From Geodermatophilus saharensis (GTDB lineage Bacteria; Actinomycetota; Actinomycetes; Mycobacteriales; Geodermatophilaceae), in NCBI RefSeq assembly GCF_900188205.1, contig NZ_FZOH01000012.1:1-64000 (forward strand): a DNA stretch of 64,000 nt, read 5' to 3'. Position 1 is the first letter of the stretch; every line of letters begins with the position of its first letter. Of the stretch, positions 55,311-64,000 are shown one piece after another. A model generated the notes under the pieces. It was not told the origin of the DNA and searched no databases. It saw nothing but the letters and a program-made list of their open reading frames with translations. The translations under genes and the position numbers were made by a program.

Positions 55311-55957
55311 CGCTCACGCTCTACGTCCCCGGAGCCGGGGTGGTGCACCGGCTCCCGGCCGGGGTCAAGCTGCTGGCCCTGGTCGTCCTCGCCGTGGCGC
55401 TGTTCGCCCTGCCCTCGGTGACGGCGGCCGCCGCCGCGCTGGCGGGGGTGGTGGCCGTCGGACTGCTGGTGGCCCGGCTGCCGGCGGCCGTGCTGACCCG
55501 GCAGGCGCGGGCGGTCGTGTGGTGGCTGCTGGTGCTGCTGCTGGTCCACGCCGTGACCACCGACCTGCGCACCGGCACCCACGTCGCGCTGCGCCTGCTC
55601 ACGCTGGTGCTCGCCGCGGCCGTGGTGACCGCGACGACGCGGGTGAGCGAGATGGTCCGGGTGGTCGAGCGGCTGTGCGCCCCGCTGCGGCTGGTCGGCG
55701 TCCGGCCGGCGCGGGTCGGGCTGGCCATCGCCATGGCACTGCGGTTCATCCCCGTGCTCGTCGAGCGCGCCGACCGGATCCGTGCCGCCCAGGCCGCTCG
55801 CGGCGGCACGGCACGCGGGGTCCGCGCCCTGCGGACGACGGTGGCGCCGTTGCTGGTGCAGGTGCTGCAGATGGCCCACGACGTCAGCGAGGCGCTCGAC
55901 GCCCGCGGCGCCGACGACGACCCGCCCCCTCGCCGCCGCTCCCCGGAGGTCCCGTGA
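55307..55957 (+). CDS. bioN: Biotin ECF transporter transmembrane subunit BioN
   Basis: Encodes 216 aa from GTG 55307. Membrane helices in the first 110 residues and the coupling segments [33 protein letters not shown] (the Ala-Arg-Gly coupling helix) identify a CbiQ/BioN T component. It connects BioY to the ATPase. The stop overlaps the MOSC start (GTGA). Confidence 0.92.
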   Translation: MTLTLYVPGAGVVHRLPAGVKLLALVVLAVALFALPSVTAAAAALAGVVAVGLLVARLPAAVLTRQARAVVWWLLVLLLVHAVTTDLRTGTHVALRLLTLVLAAAVVTATTRVSEMVRVVERLCAPLRLVGVRPARVGLAIAMALRFIPVLVERADRIRAAQAARGGTARGVRALRTTVAPLLVQVLQMAHDVSEALDARGADDDPPPRRRSPEVP

Positions 55958-56481
55958 CCGGCACGCTGACCGAGATCTGGCTGACGCCGACGGCGGCCGC
56001 GCCGATGCGGCGGGTGACCGCCGCGCGGCTGCTGGCCGGCCGGGGGGTCGAGGGCGACCGCTACGCCCTGGGCGGCGGCACGTGGGCGCGGTACCCGGAC
56101 CTGGAGAAGCAGCTCACGCTCATCGACTCCGCCGACGTCGCCGCGGTCGCCGCCGAGGTGGGCGTCCCCCTGACGCCCGGGGACACCCGCCGCAACCTGG
56201 TCACCACCGGCATCGAGCTCCCGTCGCTGGTGGGCCGCTGGTTCGCCGTGGGGGACGCGCTGCTCTTCGGCGCCAAGCGCTGTCCGCCGTGCACCCACCT
56301 CGAGCGGCTGACCGGCGCGCGGCTGGTGAAGGCGATGGTGCACCGCGGCGGGGTCAACGCGGGGGTGTTCGCGGGCGCGGAGGTCACCGAGGGCGCCGTC
56401 GTCCGGCTGGTGTCGGAGGAGGAGGCGGCCGAGCGCGGGATGCCCACCGGCGCCGGCCGGCCGGTGCCGCGGGTCGTGTGA
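55954..56481 (+). CDS. MOSC domain protein
   Basis: Encodes 175 aa. LLAGRGVEGDRYALGGGTWARYPDLEKQLTLID and TRRNLVTTGIELPSLVGRWFAVGDALLFGAKRCPPCTHLERL fit the MOSC fold; the conserved Cys in KRCPPC would take part in sulfur transfer or molybdenum-cofactor binding. Translational coupling to the biotin transporter is unusual; a functional link is not known to me. Confidence 0.87.
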   Translation: MTGTLTEIWLTPTAAAPMRRVTAARLLAGRGVEGDRYALGGGTWARYPDLEKQLTLIDSADVAAVAAEVGVPLTPGDTRRNLVTTGIELPSLVGRWFAVGDALLFGAKRCPPCTHLERLTGARLVKAMVHRGGVNAGVFAGAEVTEGAVVRLVSEEEAAERGMPTGAGRPVPRVV

Positions 56482-56568
56482 CGGGCCGGTCGGCCGCCGC
56501 GCGCCGGTGGCGCCGCCCGGCCGGCGACCTCCGTGGAACCTCCGCGCCGTGCGGCCCGTGGTACCGGT

Positions 56569-57006
56569 GTGGACACGCTCCGGACACTGCTGAACCTGGT
56601 CTGGCTCGTCCTGCACGGCTGGATGCTGGCGCTGGCCTACGCCCTCGCCGGCCTCGTCGCCTGCCTGCTGGTGGTCACCATCCCCTTCGGCATCGCCGCG
56701 TTCCGGCTCGCCGGGTTCGTGGTGTGGCCCTTCGGGCGGACGACGGTGCGCGCACCGGGCGCCGGGGTGGCCTCGGCCCTGGGCAACCTGCTGTGGTTCC
56801 TCGTCGCCGGGTGGTGGCTGGCGCTGGTGCACGTCGTCGCCGGGATCGCGTTCTGCCTCACGGTCATCGGCATCCCCTTCGGCGTCGCGTCCTTCAAGCT
56901 CGCCGCCGTCGGGCTGTTCCCGCTGGGCAAGCGGGTGGTCGAGACCGCGCCGCCGCGCGACTGGATGCACGCGGGCAGCACCGTGGCGTACGCCACGGTG
57001 CGCTGA
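56569..57006 (+). CDS. YccF-domain membrane protein
   Basis: Encodes 145 aa from GTG 56569. Two YccF units are visible: LACLLVVTIPFGIAAFRLAGFVVWPFGR and IAFCLTVIGIPFGVASFKLAAVGLFPLGKRVV, each with the IPFG[IV]A motif, plus hydrophobic helices before each. Function of the family is unknown. It lies 87 bp after the MOSC gene and converges on the thioesterase gene. Confidence 0.88.
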   Translation: MDTLRTLLNLVWLVLHGWMLALAYALAGLVACLLVVTIPFGIAAFRLAGFVVWPFGRTTVRAPGAGVASALGNLLWFLVAGWWLALVHVVAGIAFCLTVIGIPFGVASFKLAAVGLFPLGKRVVETAPPRDWMHAGSTVAYATVR

Positions 57007-57016
57007 CCCCCGGGCG

Positions 57017-57430
57017 TCACTCCCCCGGCTCGTCGGCCCAGCGCTCGAGGAACTCCTTCTCGTCCGCGCTGAGCCGGCGCGGCCGGTTGATGGTGAAGTC
57101 GAAGGGCACCAGCAGCGTGCTGCCGGTGACGGCGAGCCGGTCGTGGTCGAAGACCTCGTAGTGGCAGGTGAAGGAGGCCGCCCGCACCCCCGACACCCAC
57201 AGTTGGACGTCGAGCGGGCGGGCGGAGTAGACGACCGGCAGCTTGTAGCGGATCTCGTGCGCGGCGACGACGGTGCCGCGGCGCAGGCCGGTGCGCTCCT
57301 CCAGGGAGGCGCGCTCGAAGAACAGGGCCACGCGGGCCATCTCGAAGTACTGCAGGTGGACGACGTTGTTGACGTGGCCGTAGGCGTCCATGTCCGACCA
57401 GCGCATCGGGACCTGCACCGTGTACCGCAC
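57017..57430 (-). CDS. Acyl-CoA thioesterase (4-hydroxybenzoyl-CoA type hotdog fold)
   Basis: Encodes 137 aa from GTG 57430. VPMRWSDMDAYGHVNNVVHLQYFEMARVALF is the hotdog active-site strand with the Asp of the WSDMD[AY]xGHVNN motif. ASFTCHYEVFDHDRLAVTGSTLLVPFD completes the fold. It hydrolyses an acyl-CoA of unknown chain. A 22-bp palindrome lies 54 bp upstream. Confidence 0.9.
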   Translation of the reverse strand: MRYTVQVPMRWSDMDAYGHVNNVVHLQYFEMARVALFFERASLEERTGLRRGTVVAAHEIRYKLPVVYSARPLDVQLWVSGVRAASFTCHYEVFDHDRLAVTGSTLLVPFDFTINRPRRLSADEKEFLERWADEPGE

Positions 57431-57483
57431 GGTGCGACACCCTGCCGCACCGCCGACGGTGCCGTCGACGCGGCCGGGCGCCG

Positions 57484-57505
57484 CGCGGTGTGTGCACACA
57501 CCGCG
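57484..57505. promoter_or_regulatory. 22-bp perfect palindrome in a divergent promoter region
   Basis: CGCGGTGTGTG followed by its reverse complement, between the thioesterase (minus, starts 57430) and phosphatase (plus, starts 57600) genes. Size, symmetry and place suit an operator for a dimeric repressor, but no adjacent regulator gene exists. Partial GTGCACA half-sites recur at about 57533 and 57574. Confidence 0.5.
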
Positions 57506-57599
57506 TCCCGGGGCGCCCTCCGGCCGCGCTGCGTGCACATCCGGTGCTCGCGGCCCCGCGGGCGCCCGGGGAGGTGCACACCGCCCTACCGTCCTCGGC

Positions 57600-58028
57600 G
57601 TGGACGGGTGGGACGACGGCGCGCCGGGCGTCGTCGTGCTGCCCTCGGGGCGCCGGGTGCGCGGTCGCGGCCTGCGCGCGCCCCTGCCCGCCGGGCCGCT
57701 GCCGTCCTTCGGCGTCTACCTGCTGGGGCGGCCGCCCGCCGATCCGGGCTGGGACGCCCGCTGGGTGCGCTGGCCGGACTTCCGGCTGCCGGCCGACCCC
57801 GGCGCGCTGCGCGCCGCGCTGGGCGAGGCGTGGGAGCGGTCGGCGAGTGAACGCGTGGAGGTCGCCTGCGGTGGCGGGACGGGGCGGACCGGGACGGCGC
57901 TGGCGTGCCTGGCCGTCCTCGACGGCGTGCCGGCCGGCGAGGCCGTGGCGTTCGTCCGCCGCGTGTACCGGCCCCGCGCGGTCGAGACGCGCCGCCAGGC
58001 CCGCTTCGTCGCCGCCTTCGGCGGGTGA
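57600..58028 (+). CDS. Small protein-tyrosine-phosphatase-like protein
   Basis: Encodes 142 aa from GTG 57600. VEVACGGGTGRTGTALACLAVLDGVPAGEAVAFVRRVYRPRAVET contains the CX5R loop (C-GGGTG-R) of tyrosine and dual-specificity phosphatases, with Ala in place of the usual preceding His. WVRWPDFRLPAD may supply the general acid Asp. The stop lies inside the first copy of the 58008-58090 repeat. Confidence 0.75.
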   Translation: MDGWDDGAPGVVVLPSGRRVRGRGLRAPLPAGPLPSFGVYLLGRPPADPGWDARWVRWPDFRLPADPGALRAALGEAWERSASERVEVACGGGTGRTGTALACLAVLDGVPAGEAVAFVRRVYRPRAVETRRQARFVAAFGG

Positions 58029-58090
58029 GACGCCGTCGCCGCCGTCGGCGGCTGAGCACGTCGTCGCCGCCTTCGGCGGGTGAGACGCCG
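58008..58090. repeat. Three-copy 27-28 bp repeat spanning a stop codon
   Basis: Starts at 58008, 58035 and 58063. Copies 1 and 3 are identical over 28 bp (GTCGCCGCCTTCGGCGGGTG + AGACGCCG); copy 2 is diverged. Each contains a GCCGCC..GGCGG inverted repeat, and copy 1 includes the last codons and stop of the phosphatase gene. Confidence 0.85.
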
Positions 58091-58091
58091 A

Positions 58092-58124
58092 CGGCCGGCC
58101 GGAGCACATGGCTCCGGCCGGCCG
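58092..58124. terminator. Hairpin between phosphatase and ettA
   Basis: CGGCCGGCCGGAGC (58092-58105) pairs perfectly with 58111-58124 over a 5-nt loop, between two convergent genes. No T tract. Confidence 0.65.
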
Positions 58125-58168
58125 TGGTGAGGTGCTGGACCGGCCCCGGTGCAGGGCCCGGTCCTGTG

Positions 58169-59839
<1,671 letters not shown>

Positions 59840-59968
59840 TGGGCGTTCGAGCCTTCCGTCGGTGCGGTGTCGATGCACTGCGTCGATGCGCAGGGAGGGG
59901 CGGGCCGGTGACGTCCACCGGCCCGCCCCCGTGCGTTCTCGGTCCCGATCCTCCCAGTCCGCGGGCGG

Positions 59969-60556
59969 CTAGTGCAGTGCCGGTTCCGGCAGTGCGCCCA
60001 GCTCCTCGTCGAGGTCTCCGCCGAGGTCTCCGCCGAGGTCCCCGTCGAGGTCTCGGTCGAGGGCGGGGCCGGCCGCGGAGGTGTCGGGATCCACGACGTA
60101 CAACGGCTCGACGGCCCCGGGATAGTCCCGGGCCGGGAGGGTCGTCCCGTCCGGGACCGGCTCGTGCTGCGGCGCGGGGTCCTGGGCGGCCGTCGCCGCG
60201 CGCTGGGTGCGGAGGAACTCCGCCGTCCCCCGGGCGAGGTTGGGCCCCACGGCGGCGGCGCGGACGACCGGCCGGCTGCGGCGGCCGGTCTCGGAGTCCC
60301 ACTCGCGGGTGCGGATGGTGCCCACGACGACGACCGGGTCGCCCTTGCTGAGGCTGTGCGAGACGTTGCCGCCCAGCTCGTTCCAGCACTCGACGTCGAC
60401 GAAGAACGTCGCCCCGTCGACGAAGCCCTGGACCGTGCTGTCGTAGCGGCGCTCGGTGGAGGCGACGCGGAAGTTGGTGACGCTGCCGTTCTGCGTGCGG
60501 ACGCGGCTGGGTGAGGTGACGACGTTGCCCGTCACGGTGATCTCTGTGGCGCTCAC
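59969..60556 (-). CDS. ssb: Single-stranded DNA-binding protein paralogue
   Basis: Encodes 195 aa from GTG 60556 (GAGGAG upstream). Residues 1-120 are the OB fold: ITVTGNVVTSPSRVRTQNGSVTNFRVASTERRYD, FFVDVECWNELGGNVSHSLSKGDPVVVVGTIRTREW. The C-terminal tail has a DLDGDLGGDLGGDLDEEL repeat from 12-bp DNA units and ends ALPEPALH, without the DDDxPF tip that recruits replication proteins. It is therefore probably an accessory SSB rather than the main one (usually beside rpsF/rpsR, absent here). Confidence 0.88.
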   Translation of the reverse strand: MSATEITVTGNVVTSPSRVRTQNGSVTNFRVASTERRYDSTVQGFVDGATFFVDVECWNELGGNVSHSLSKGDPVVVVGTIRTREWDSETGRRSRPVVRAAAVGPNLARGTAEFLRTQRAATAAQDPAPQHEPVPDGTTLPARDYPGAVEPLYVVDPDTSAAGPALDRDLDGDLGGDLGGDLDEELGALPEPALH

Positions 60557-60747
60557 GGTGCTCCTCGGGTCGGTGCGGCCGGCACGGTGCCGGTCCGCGG
60601 CGACCCTCGCCCTGCCGCGACCCCGGGGAGGCACGTCCGCGCGGCCTGTGGAGGGGCCCGGCCCCTGTGGACGCGCCCGTGCCCGCACGTCACCCCTCCG
60701 TGCCGCGGCGGCACCCGGGGCGCGGGAGGTGTCATCATCGGCCGAGA

Positions 60748-60820
60748 GCGCCCGTAGCTCAGCGGATAGAGCAGGTGCCTTCTAAGCACTTGGTCGCAGG
60801 TTCGATCCCTGCCGGGCGCG
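60748..60820 (+). tRNA. tRNA-Arg (anticodon UCU)
   Basis: Folds as a complete cloverleaf: acceptor GCGCCCG/CGGGCGC, D stem GCTC/GAGC, anticodon stem GGTGC/GCACT with loop CTTCTAA (anticodon TCT), T stem GCAGG/CCTGC with loop TTCGATC, discriminator G. CCA is not encoded. No integrase or att duplication was seen next to it. Confidence 0.95.
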
Positions 60821-60940
60821 CTCGACCGGACGGCGGGCACCCGCGGCCGTCCGCCGGCGCGGCGGAGCCCCTCCCCCCTTTCCTCACGGCTCTGCCTCCG
60901 CCACCGTGGACGAGGTCGGCTCCCCTCGCAGGAGGTCGCG

Positions 60941-62143
60941 GTGGCACACAGCTTCTTCACCACCGAGCAGTTCGACTTCGCGTTCCAGTGCGCGCTCGGC
61001 GGGGTCGTGTCCGGCTGCGGGGACGTCGGCGAGATGCTGTCGACCGCCGACCGGATCCGCGACGGTGACGCGGCCGGCTGGTGCACGGAGTGGACCGCCA
61101 CCGCCGACCGCGTCGAGGCCGTCGCCGACGGCTGCGCGGCCGCCGGCCACCCGGTGAGTGCGCGGTCGGCGTACCTGCGGGCGAGCGCCTACCACGCCCT
61201 CGCACTCTCGGCGGTGGACGGCACACCCGATCCCGACGCGCTGCTGCTGCCCACGTTCCGGGCGCACCGGCGGTGCTTCGCCGCCCACGCCGCGCTGCTG
61301 GACCCGCCCGCCGAGACCGTCGAGATCCCCTACGCGGACGCTCCCCTGCCCGGCTGGTTCTTCACGCCGCCCGGCGGCGGGCGGCGACCGACGCTGGTGC
61401 TCAACAACGGCAGCGACGGGCCGGTCACCAGCCTCTGGCCGTCGCTGGGCGCCGGCGCGGTGGCCCGTGGCTACAACGTGCTGGTCTTCGACGGGCCGGG
61501 GCAGCAGTCGATGCTCTTCGAGCGGCACGTGCCCTTCCGGCACGACTGGGAGGCCGTCATCACGCCGGTCGTCGACTTCCTCACCGCGCGCCCGGACGTC
61601 GACGCCGGCCGCATCGCGCTCTACGGCATCAGCCAGGGCGGCTACTGGGTACCGCGCGCGCTGGCCTTCGAGCACCGGATCGCCGCCGGCATCGCCGATC
61701 CCGGCGTGTACGACGTGTTCGCGCCGTGGTGGGCGGCGCTGCCGCCACCGCTGCGGGACTGCCTCGACGCGGGCGACCGCGAGACGTTCGACCGGTCCAT
61801 GGAGGAGGGGCTGCGTCAGGCCCCGGCGGCCGAGCAGCGGGACTTCGCGTGGCGGGCCAAGCCCTACGGCCTGACGTCGCCCTTCGACGTGTTCACCGCC
61901 GCCCGCCGGTACACCCTCGACGGCGTCGTCGGCTCCATCACCGCCCCCGTGCTGGTCACCGACCCGGAGGGCGAGCAGTTCTGGCCCGGACAGTCCCAGC
62001 GGCTCCACGACGCGCTGCCCGGCCCGAAGCGGCTGGTCCGGTTCACCGCGGCCGAGGGCGCCGACCGGCACTGCGAGCCGATGGCGCGCGCGCTGCTGGA
62101 GCAGCGGGTGCTCGACTGGCTCGACGAGACCCTGGCCCGCTGA
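60941..62143 (+). CDS. Alpha/beta hydrolase (FrsA/DUF1100-like)
   Basis: Encodes 400 aa from GTG 60941 with GGAGG upstream. An N-terminal helical domain (to about 110) precedes the hydrolase fold: LVLNNGSDGPVTSLWP (oxyanion region), VLVFDGPGQQSM, the nucleophile elbow GISQGG (Ser about 231), and late Asp/His in TDPEGEQFW and DRHCEP. The arrangement matches C-C or ester hydrolases such as 2,6-dihydropseudooxynicotine hydrolase; substrate unknown. It follows the tRNA by 120 bp. Confidence 0.85.
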   Translation: MAHSFFTTEQFDFAFQCALGGVVSGCGDVGEMLSTADRIRDGDAAGWCTEWTATADRVEAVADGCAAAGHPVSARSAYLRASAYHALALSAVDGTPDPDALLLPTFRAHRRCFAAHAALLDPPAETVEIPYADAPLPGWFFTPPGGGRRPTLVLNNGSDGPVTSLWPSLGAGAVARGYNVLVFDGPGQQSMLFERHVPFRHDWEAVITPVVDFLTARPDVDAGRIALYGISQGGYWVPRALAFEHRIAAGIADPGVYDVFAPWWAALPPPLRDCLDAGDRETFDRSMEEGLRQAPAAEQRDFAWRAKPYGLTSPFDVFTAARRYTLDGVVGSITAPVLVTDPEGEQFWPGQSQRLHDALPGPKRLVRFTAAEGADRHCEPMARALLEQRVLDWLDETLAR

Positions 62144-62205
62144 CGGCAGCACACCCACCCGAGCGCGGGGGCGGCGTCCTGACCTCGACGCCAGCGACAC
62201 CAGTG

Positions 62206-62243
62206 GCCGCTTGCAAGTGACGTCGAAGCGATCCGCAAGCGGC
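62206..62243. terminator. Inverted repeat after the hydrolase gene
   Basis: GCCGCTTGC (62206-62214) and GCAAGCGGC (62235-62243) pair perfectly over a 20-nt loop, 62 bp after the hydrolase stop and 60 bp before the DUF4333 gene. It could be a terminator or an operator. Confidence 0.45.
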
Positions 62244-62302
62244 AGGCGGCACGGTGCTCACGAGCACCCGGGACGGACCCGGGACCGATCGAGGAGCCCG
62301 CC

Positions 62303-62998
62303 ATGACCCAGGTCCACAACGCCGGCCAGCCCCACGGCACCGGCCCGTACGCGCCGCCGGCCTTCCCCGCCCCCGGCGCCCCGAACGGCTACGGCGCCCC
62401 CAACGGGTACGGCGCCCCGAACGGCTTCGGCGCCCCCGCCGGCTTCGGTCAGCCGCCCGCCCCGCCGAAGAAGCGCACCGGCGCGATCATCGGCAGCATC
62501 CTCGCCGCCCTCGTGGTCGCCGGCCTCGGCGTCGGCGCCTTCTTCCTCTTCAGCGGCTCGGTCCTCGACACCGCCGAGGCCGAGCGCCAGATCGTCGCCC
62601 TCACCGAGGAGCAGGCCGGCGTCACCGTCACCGACGTCAGCTGCCCCGAGGACGTCGAGCTCGCCGCCGGCACCGTGAGCACCTGCACCGCGCAGGTGGA
62701 GGGCCAGGAGGTCACCTACACCGTCGAGCAGACCGACGACGAGGGCAACGTGACCATCTCCAGCGACGCCGTCTTCGTGCAGGTGACCGACGTCGAGGCC
62801 TCGCTGACCGAGCAGTTCACCGCCAGCACCGGCCTGGACGTGGAGTCCTCCTGCGACGCCGGTGACCGCAGCGTCCTGGTGGCCTCCGACGGCCTGCAGG
62901 TGCCCTGCGTGGTCAGCGCGGTCGGTGACCCGACCGACTCCGCCGACGTCACCGCCACCATCGACGCCGAGGGCAACGTCTCCTTCGAGGCCGTCTGA
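62303..62998 (+). CDS. DUF4333 membrane-anchored protein
   Basis: Encodes 231 aa. A Pro/Gly/Asn/Tyr-rich cytoplasmic N-terminus with GAPNGYGAPNGYGAPNGFGAP repeats (18-bp DNA units) is followed by one membrane helix (GAIIGSILAALVVAGLGVGAFFLF) and a DUF4333 extracellular part with cysteines in VSCPEDVELAAGTVSTCTAQVEGQ. A second, weaker copy (VESSCDAGDR...VPCVVSAVGD) follows. Such proteins are common on actinobacterial surfaces; role unknown. ATG at 62303 with GGAG upstream. Confidence 0.85.
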   Translation: MTQVHNAGQPHGTGPYAPPAFPAPGAPNGYGAPNGYGAPNGFGAPAGFGQPPAPPKKRTGAIIGSILAALVVAGLGVGAFFLFSGSVLDTAEAERQIVALTEEQAGVTVTDVSCPEDVELAAGTVSTCTAQVEGQEVTYTVEQTDDEGNVTISSDAVFVQVTDVEASLTEQFTASTGLDVESSCDAGDRSVLVASDGLQVPCVVSAVGDPTDSADVTATIDAEGNVSFEAV

Positions 62999-63037
62999 CG
63001 AAGGACCCCTCTGCCCCCGCAGAGGGCCGCCCCACAC

Positions 63038-63072
63038 GAGTGGCCCAGGACCGCACCGGTCCTGGGCCACTC
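63038..63072. terminator. Long-stem terminator between convergent genes
   Basis: GAGTGGCCCAGGACCG (63038-63053) pairs perfectly with 63057-63072 over a CAC loop, between the DUF4333 gene and the LLM monooxygenase. A smaller hairpin, CCTCTGC/GCAGAGG, lies at 63008-63025. Confidence 0.75.
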
Positions 63073-63113
63073 GCTACCGGCCTGGGCGCCGGGCTCCTGC
63101 GGGAGCCCGGCGC

Positions 63114-64000
63114 TCAGCGCTGTCCGGCCGGCACCCAGCCGATCGCCGGCGCCACGTACCGGACGACGTTCTCCAGCAGCGTGGCGTTGTACTCGACGCC
63201 GAGCATGTTCGGCACGGTCAGCAGCAGGGTGTCGGCCTCGCGGACGGCGGCGTCCTTGGCCAGCTCCTCGGCCAGCCGGTCGGGTTCGCCGACGTAGCTC
63301 TTGCCGAACCGGGCGCGCACGCCCTCGAGCAGACCCACCTGGTCCTCGCCGGAGCGGTCCCCGAAGTAGGCGCGGTCGAGGTCGGACACGACCGGGACCA
63401 CGCTGCGGCTGACCGACACCCGCGGCTCGCGGTCCCAGCCGGCCGCGGCCCAGGCGGCGCGGTAGCGCTCGATCTGCTCGGCCTGCAGCTCGTCGAAGGG
63501 CACGCCGGTGTCCTCGACCAGCAGCGTCGAGCTCATGAGGTTCAGCCCCTGCTCGGCGGTCCGGACGGCGGTGGCGCGGGTACCCGACCCCCACCAGATC
63601 CGGTCGGCCAGGCCCGGCGACTGCGGCTGCACCGCGAGCCGGGCGGGCGTCCCGCCGGTCATCGCGGGGTCGGCGTCGACGACGGCCGCCCCGCGCACGG
63701 CGGCGAGGAACAGCGCCGTCTTCTCCCGGGCCAGGTCGGCGTCGGTCGTCCCGGGGGGCGGCACGTAGCCGAAGGCCTCCGAGCCGCGCAGCGCCGTCTC
63801 GGGTGACCCGCGGCTGATGCCGAGCTGCAGGCGACCGCCGCTGAGCAGGTCGGTCGCCGCCGCCTCCTCGGCCATGTACAGCGGGTTCTCGTAGCGCATG
63901 TCGACGACGCCGGTGCCCACCTCGATGCGCGAGGTCCGCGCGGCCATGGCCGACAGCAGCGGGAACGGCGAGGCCAGCTGCCGGGCGAAGTGGTGCACGC
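63114..64000 (-). CDS. LLM-class flavin-dependent oxidoreductase, 3' part
   Basis: At least 295 aa; the 5' end lies beyond the window, and the GTG at 63998 is internal. HHFARQLASPFPLLSAMAARTSRIEVGTGVVDMRYENPLYMAEEAAATDLLSGGRLQLGISRGSPETALRG is the luciferase-like TIM-barrel with the F420/FMN phosphate region. WWGSGTRATAVRTAEQGLNLMSS follows. Substrate and cofactor (FMN or F420) cannot be told from this part. Confidence 0.9.
   Translation of the reverse strand, partial: VHHFARQLASPFPLLSAMAARTSRIEVGTGVVDMRYENPLYMAEEAAATDLLSGGRLQLGISRGSPETALRGSEAFGYVPPPGTTDADLAREKTALFLAAVRGAAVVDADPAMTGGTPARLAVQPQSPGLADRIWWGSGTRATAVRTAEQGLNLMSSTLLVEDTGVPFDELQAEQIERYRAAWAAAGWDREPRVSVSRSVVPVVSDLDRAYFGDRSGEDQVGLLEGVRARFGKSYVGEPDRLAEELAKDAAVREADTLLLTVPNMLGVEYNATLLENVVRYVAPAIGWVPAGQR

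Noticed and set aside
60748..64000. Integrated element at tRNA-Arg
   Set aside because: No integrase, no second copy of the tRNA 3' end within the window, and the following genes look chromosomal.

Overview
The window is very GC-rich and gene-dense, with many GTG starts and ATGA, GTGA or TGATG start-stop overlaps. Together with an Eis-type acetyltransferase, a mycothiol-dependent nitroreductase-like protein, a SARP regulator, group II truncated hemoglobin, SCO6745-family and DUF5130 proteins and EttA, this points to an actinobacterium. Gene content and the intergenic palindromes suggest a Geodermatophilaceae-like organism (Blastococcus, Geodermatophilus or Modestobacter); that family assignment is inference.

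Layout. 0-3 kb: the 3' end of an IS481-type transposase, then on the minus strand an FAD oxidase and a three-gene nitrile hydratase/thiocyanate hydrolase-like enzyme whose beta subunit is split into two genes. 3-8.3 kb: a GT61 glycosyltransferase, an M15-fold peptidase translationally coupled to an asparagine-synthetase-like amidotransferase, and a second M15 peptidase. 8.3-15 kb: the most unusual block, a minus-strand run headed by a small LuxR-type regulator. It encodes two paralogous proteins with acidic E/D/F/Y repeats and arginine-rich tails, an HExxH...ExxxD metallopeptidase, three proteins I do not recognise and the M15 peptidase. This is the best candidate here for an undescribed system.

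15-25 kb: degenerate genes (a frameshifted SRPBCC gene and a membrane-protein remnant), two membrane proteins, a SARP-AAA-TPR regulator, a GNAT protein, an NAD(P)-binding protein with an FAD monooxygenase, and an ECF sigma factor of the SnoaL-tailed type. 25-31 kb: a secreted 5'-nucleotidase, a lipoprotein, and a histidine kinase/response regulator pair divergent from the lipoprotein. 31-41 kb: an Eis-like acetyltransferase, two small membrane proteins, RpiB, DUF429, a metallo-beta-lactamase gene disrupted by a palindromic repeat, a DsbA-family protein, aminopeptidase N, DUF5130 and an amidase.

41-54 kb: kynureninase, an SCO6745 protein, HNH endonuclease, prolyl oligopeptidase, a MscS-MFS-GlbO coupled operon, a GH13 glucosidase, an orphan two-domain ABC ATPase and a Roadblock protein. 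54-64 kb: a BioY-BioM-BioN biotin ECF transporter coupled to a MOSC protein, YccF, a thioesterase, a small phosphatase, EttA, an SSB paralogue, tRNA-Arg(UCU), an alpha/beta hydrolase, a DUF4333 membrane protein and the 3' part of a luciferase-like monooxygenase.

The intergenic DNA carries several repeat families: a palindrome with half-site GTGCACTTCCG, a 43-bp four-copy tandem array, a 28-bp array spanning a stop codon, and a larger palindrome with a conserved core at 34.9 and 51.3 kb. No CRISPR array, prophage or rRNA was seen.
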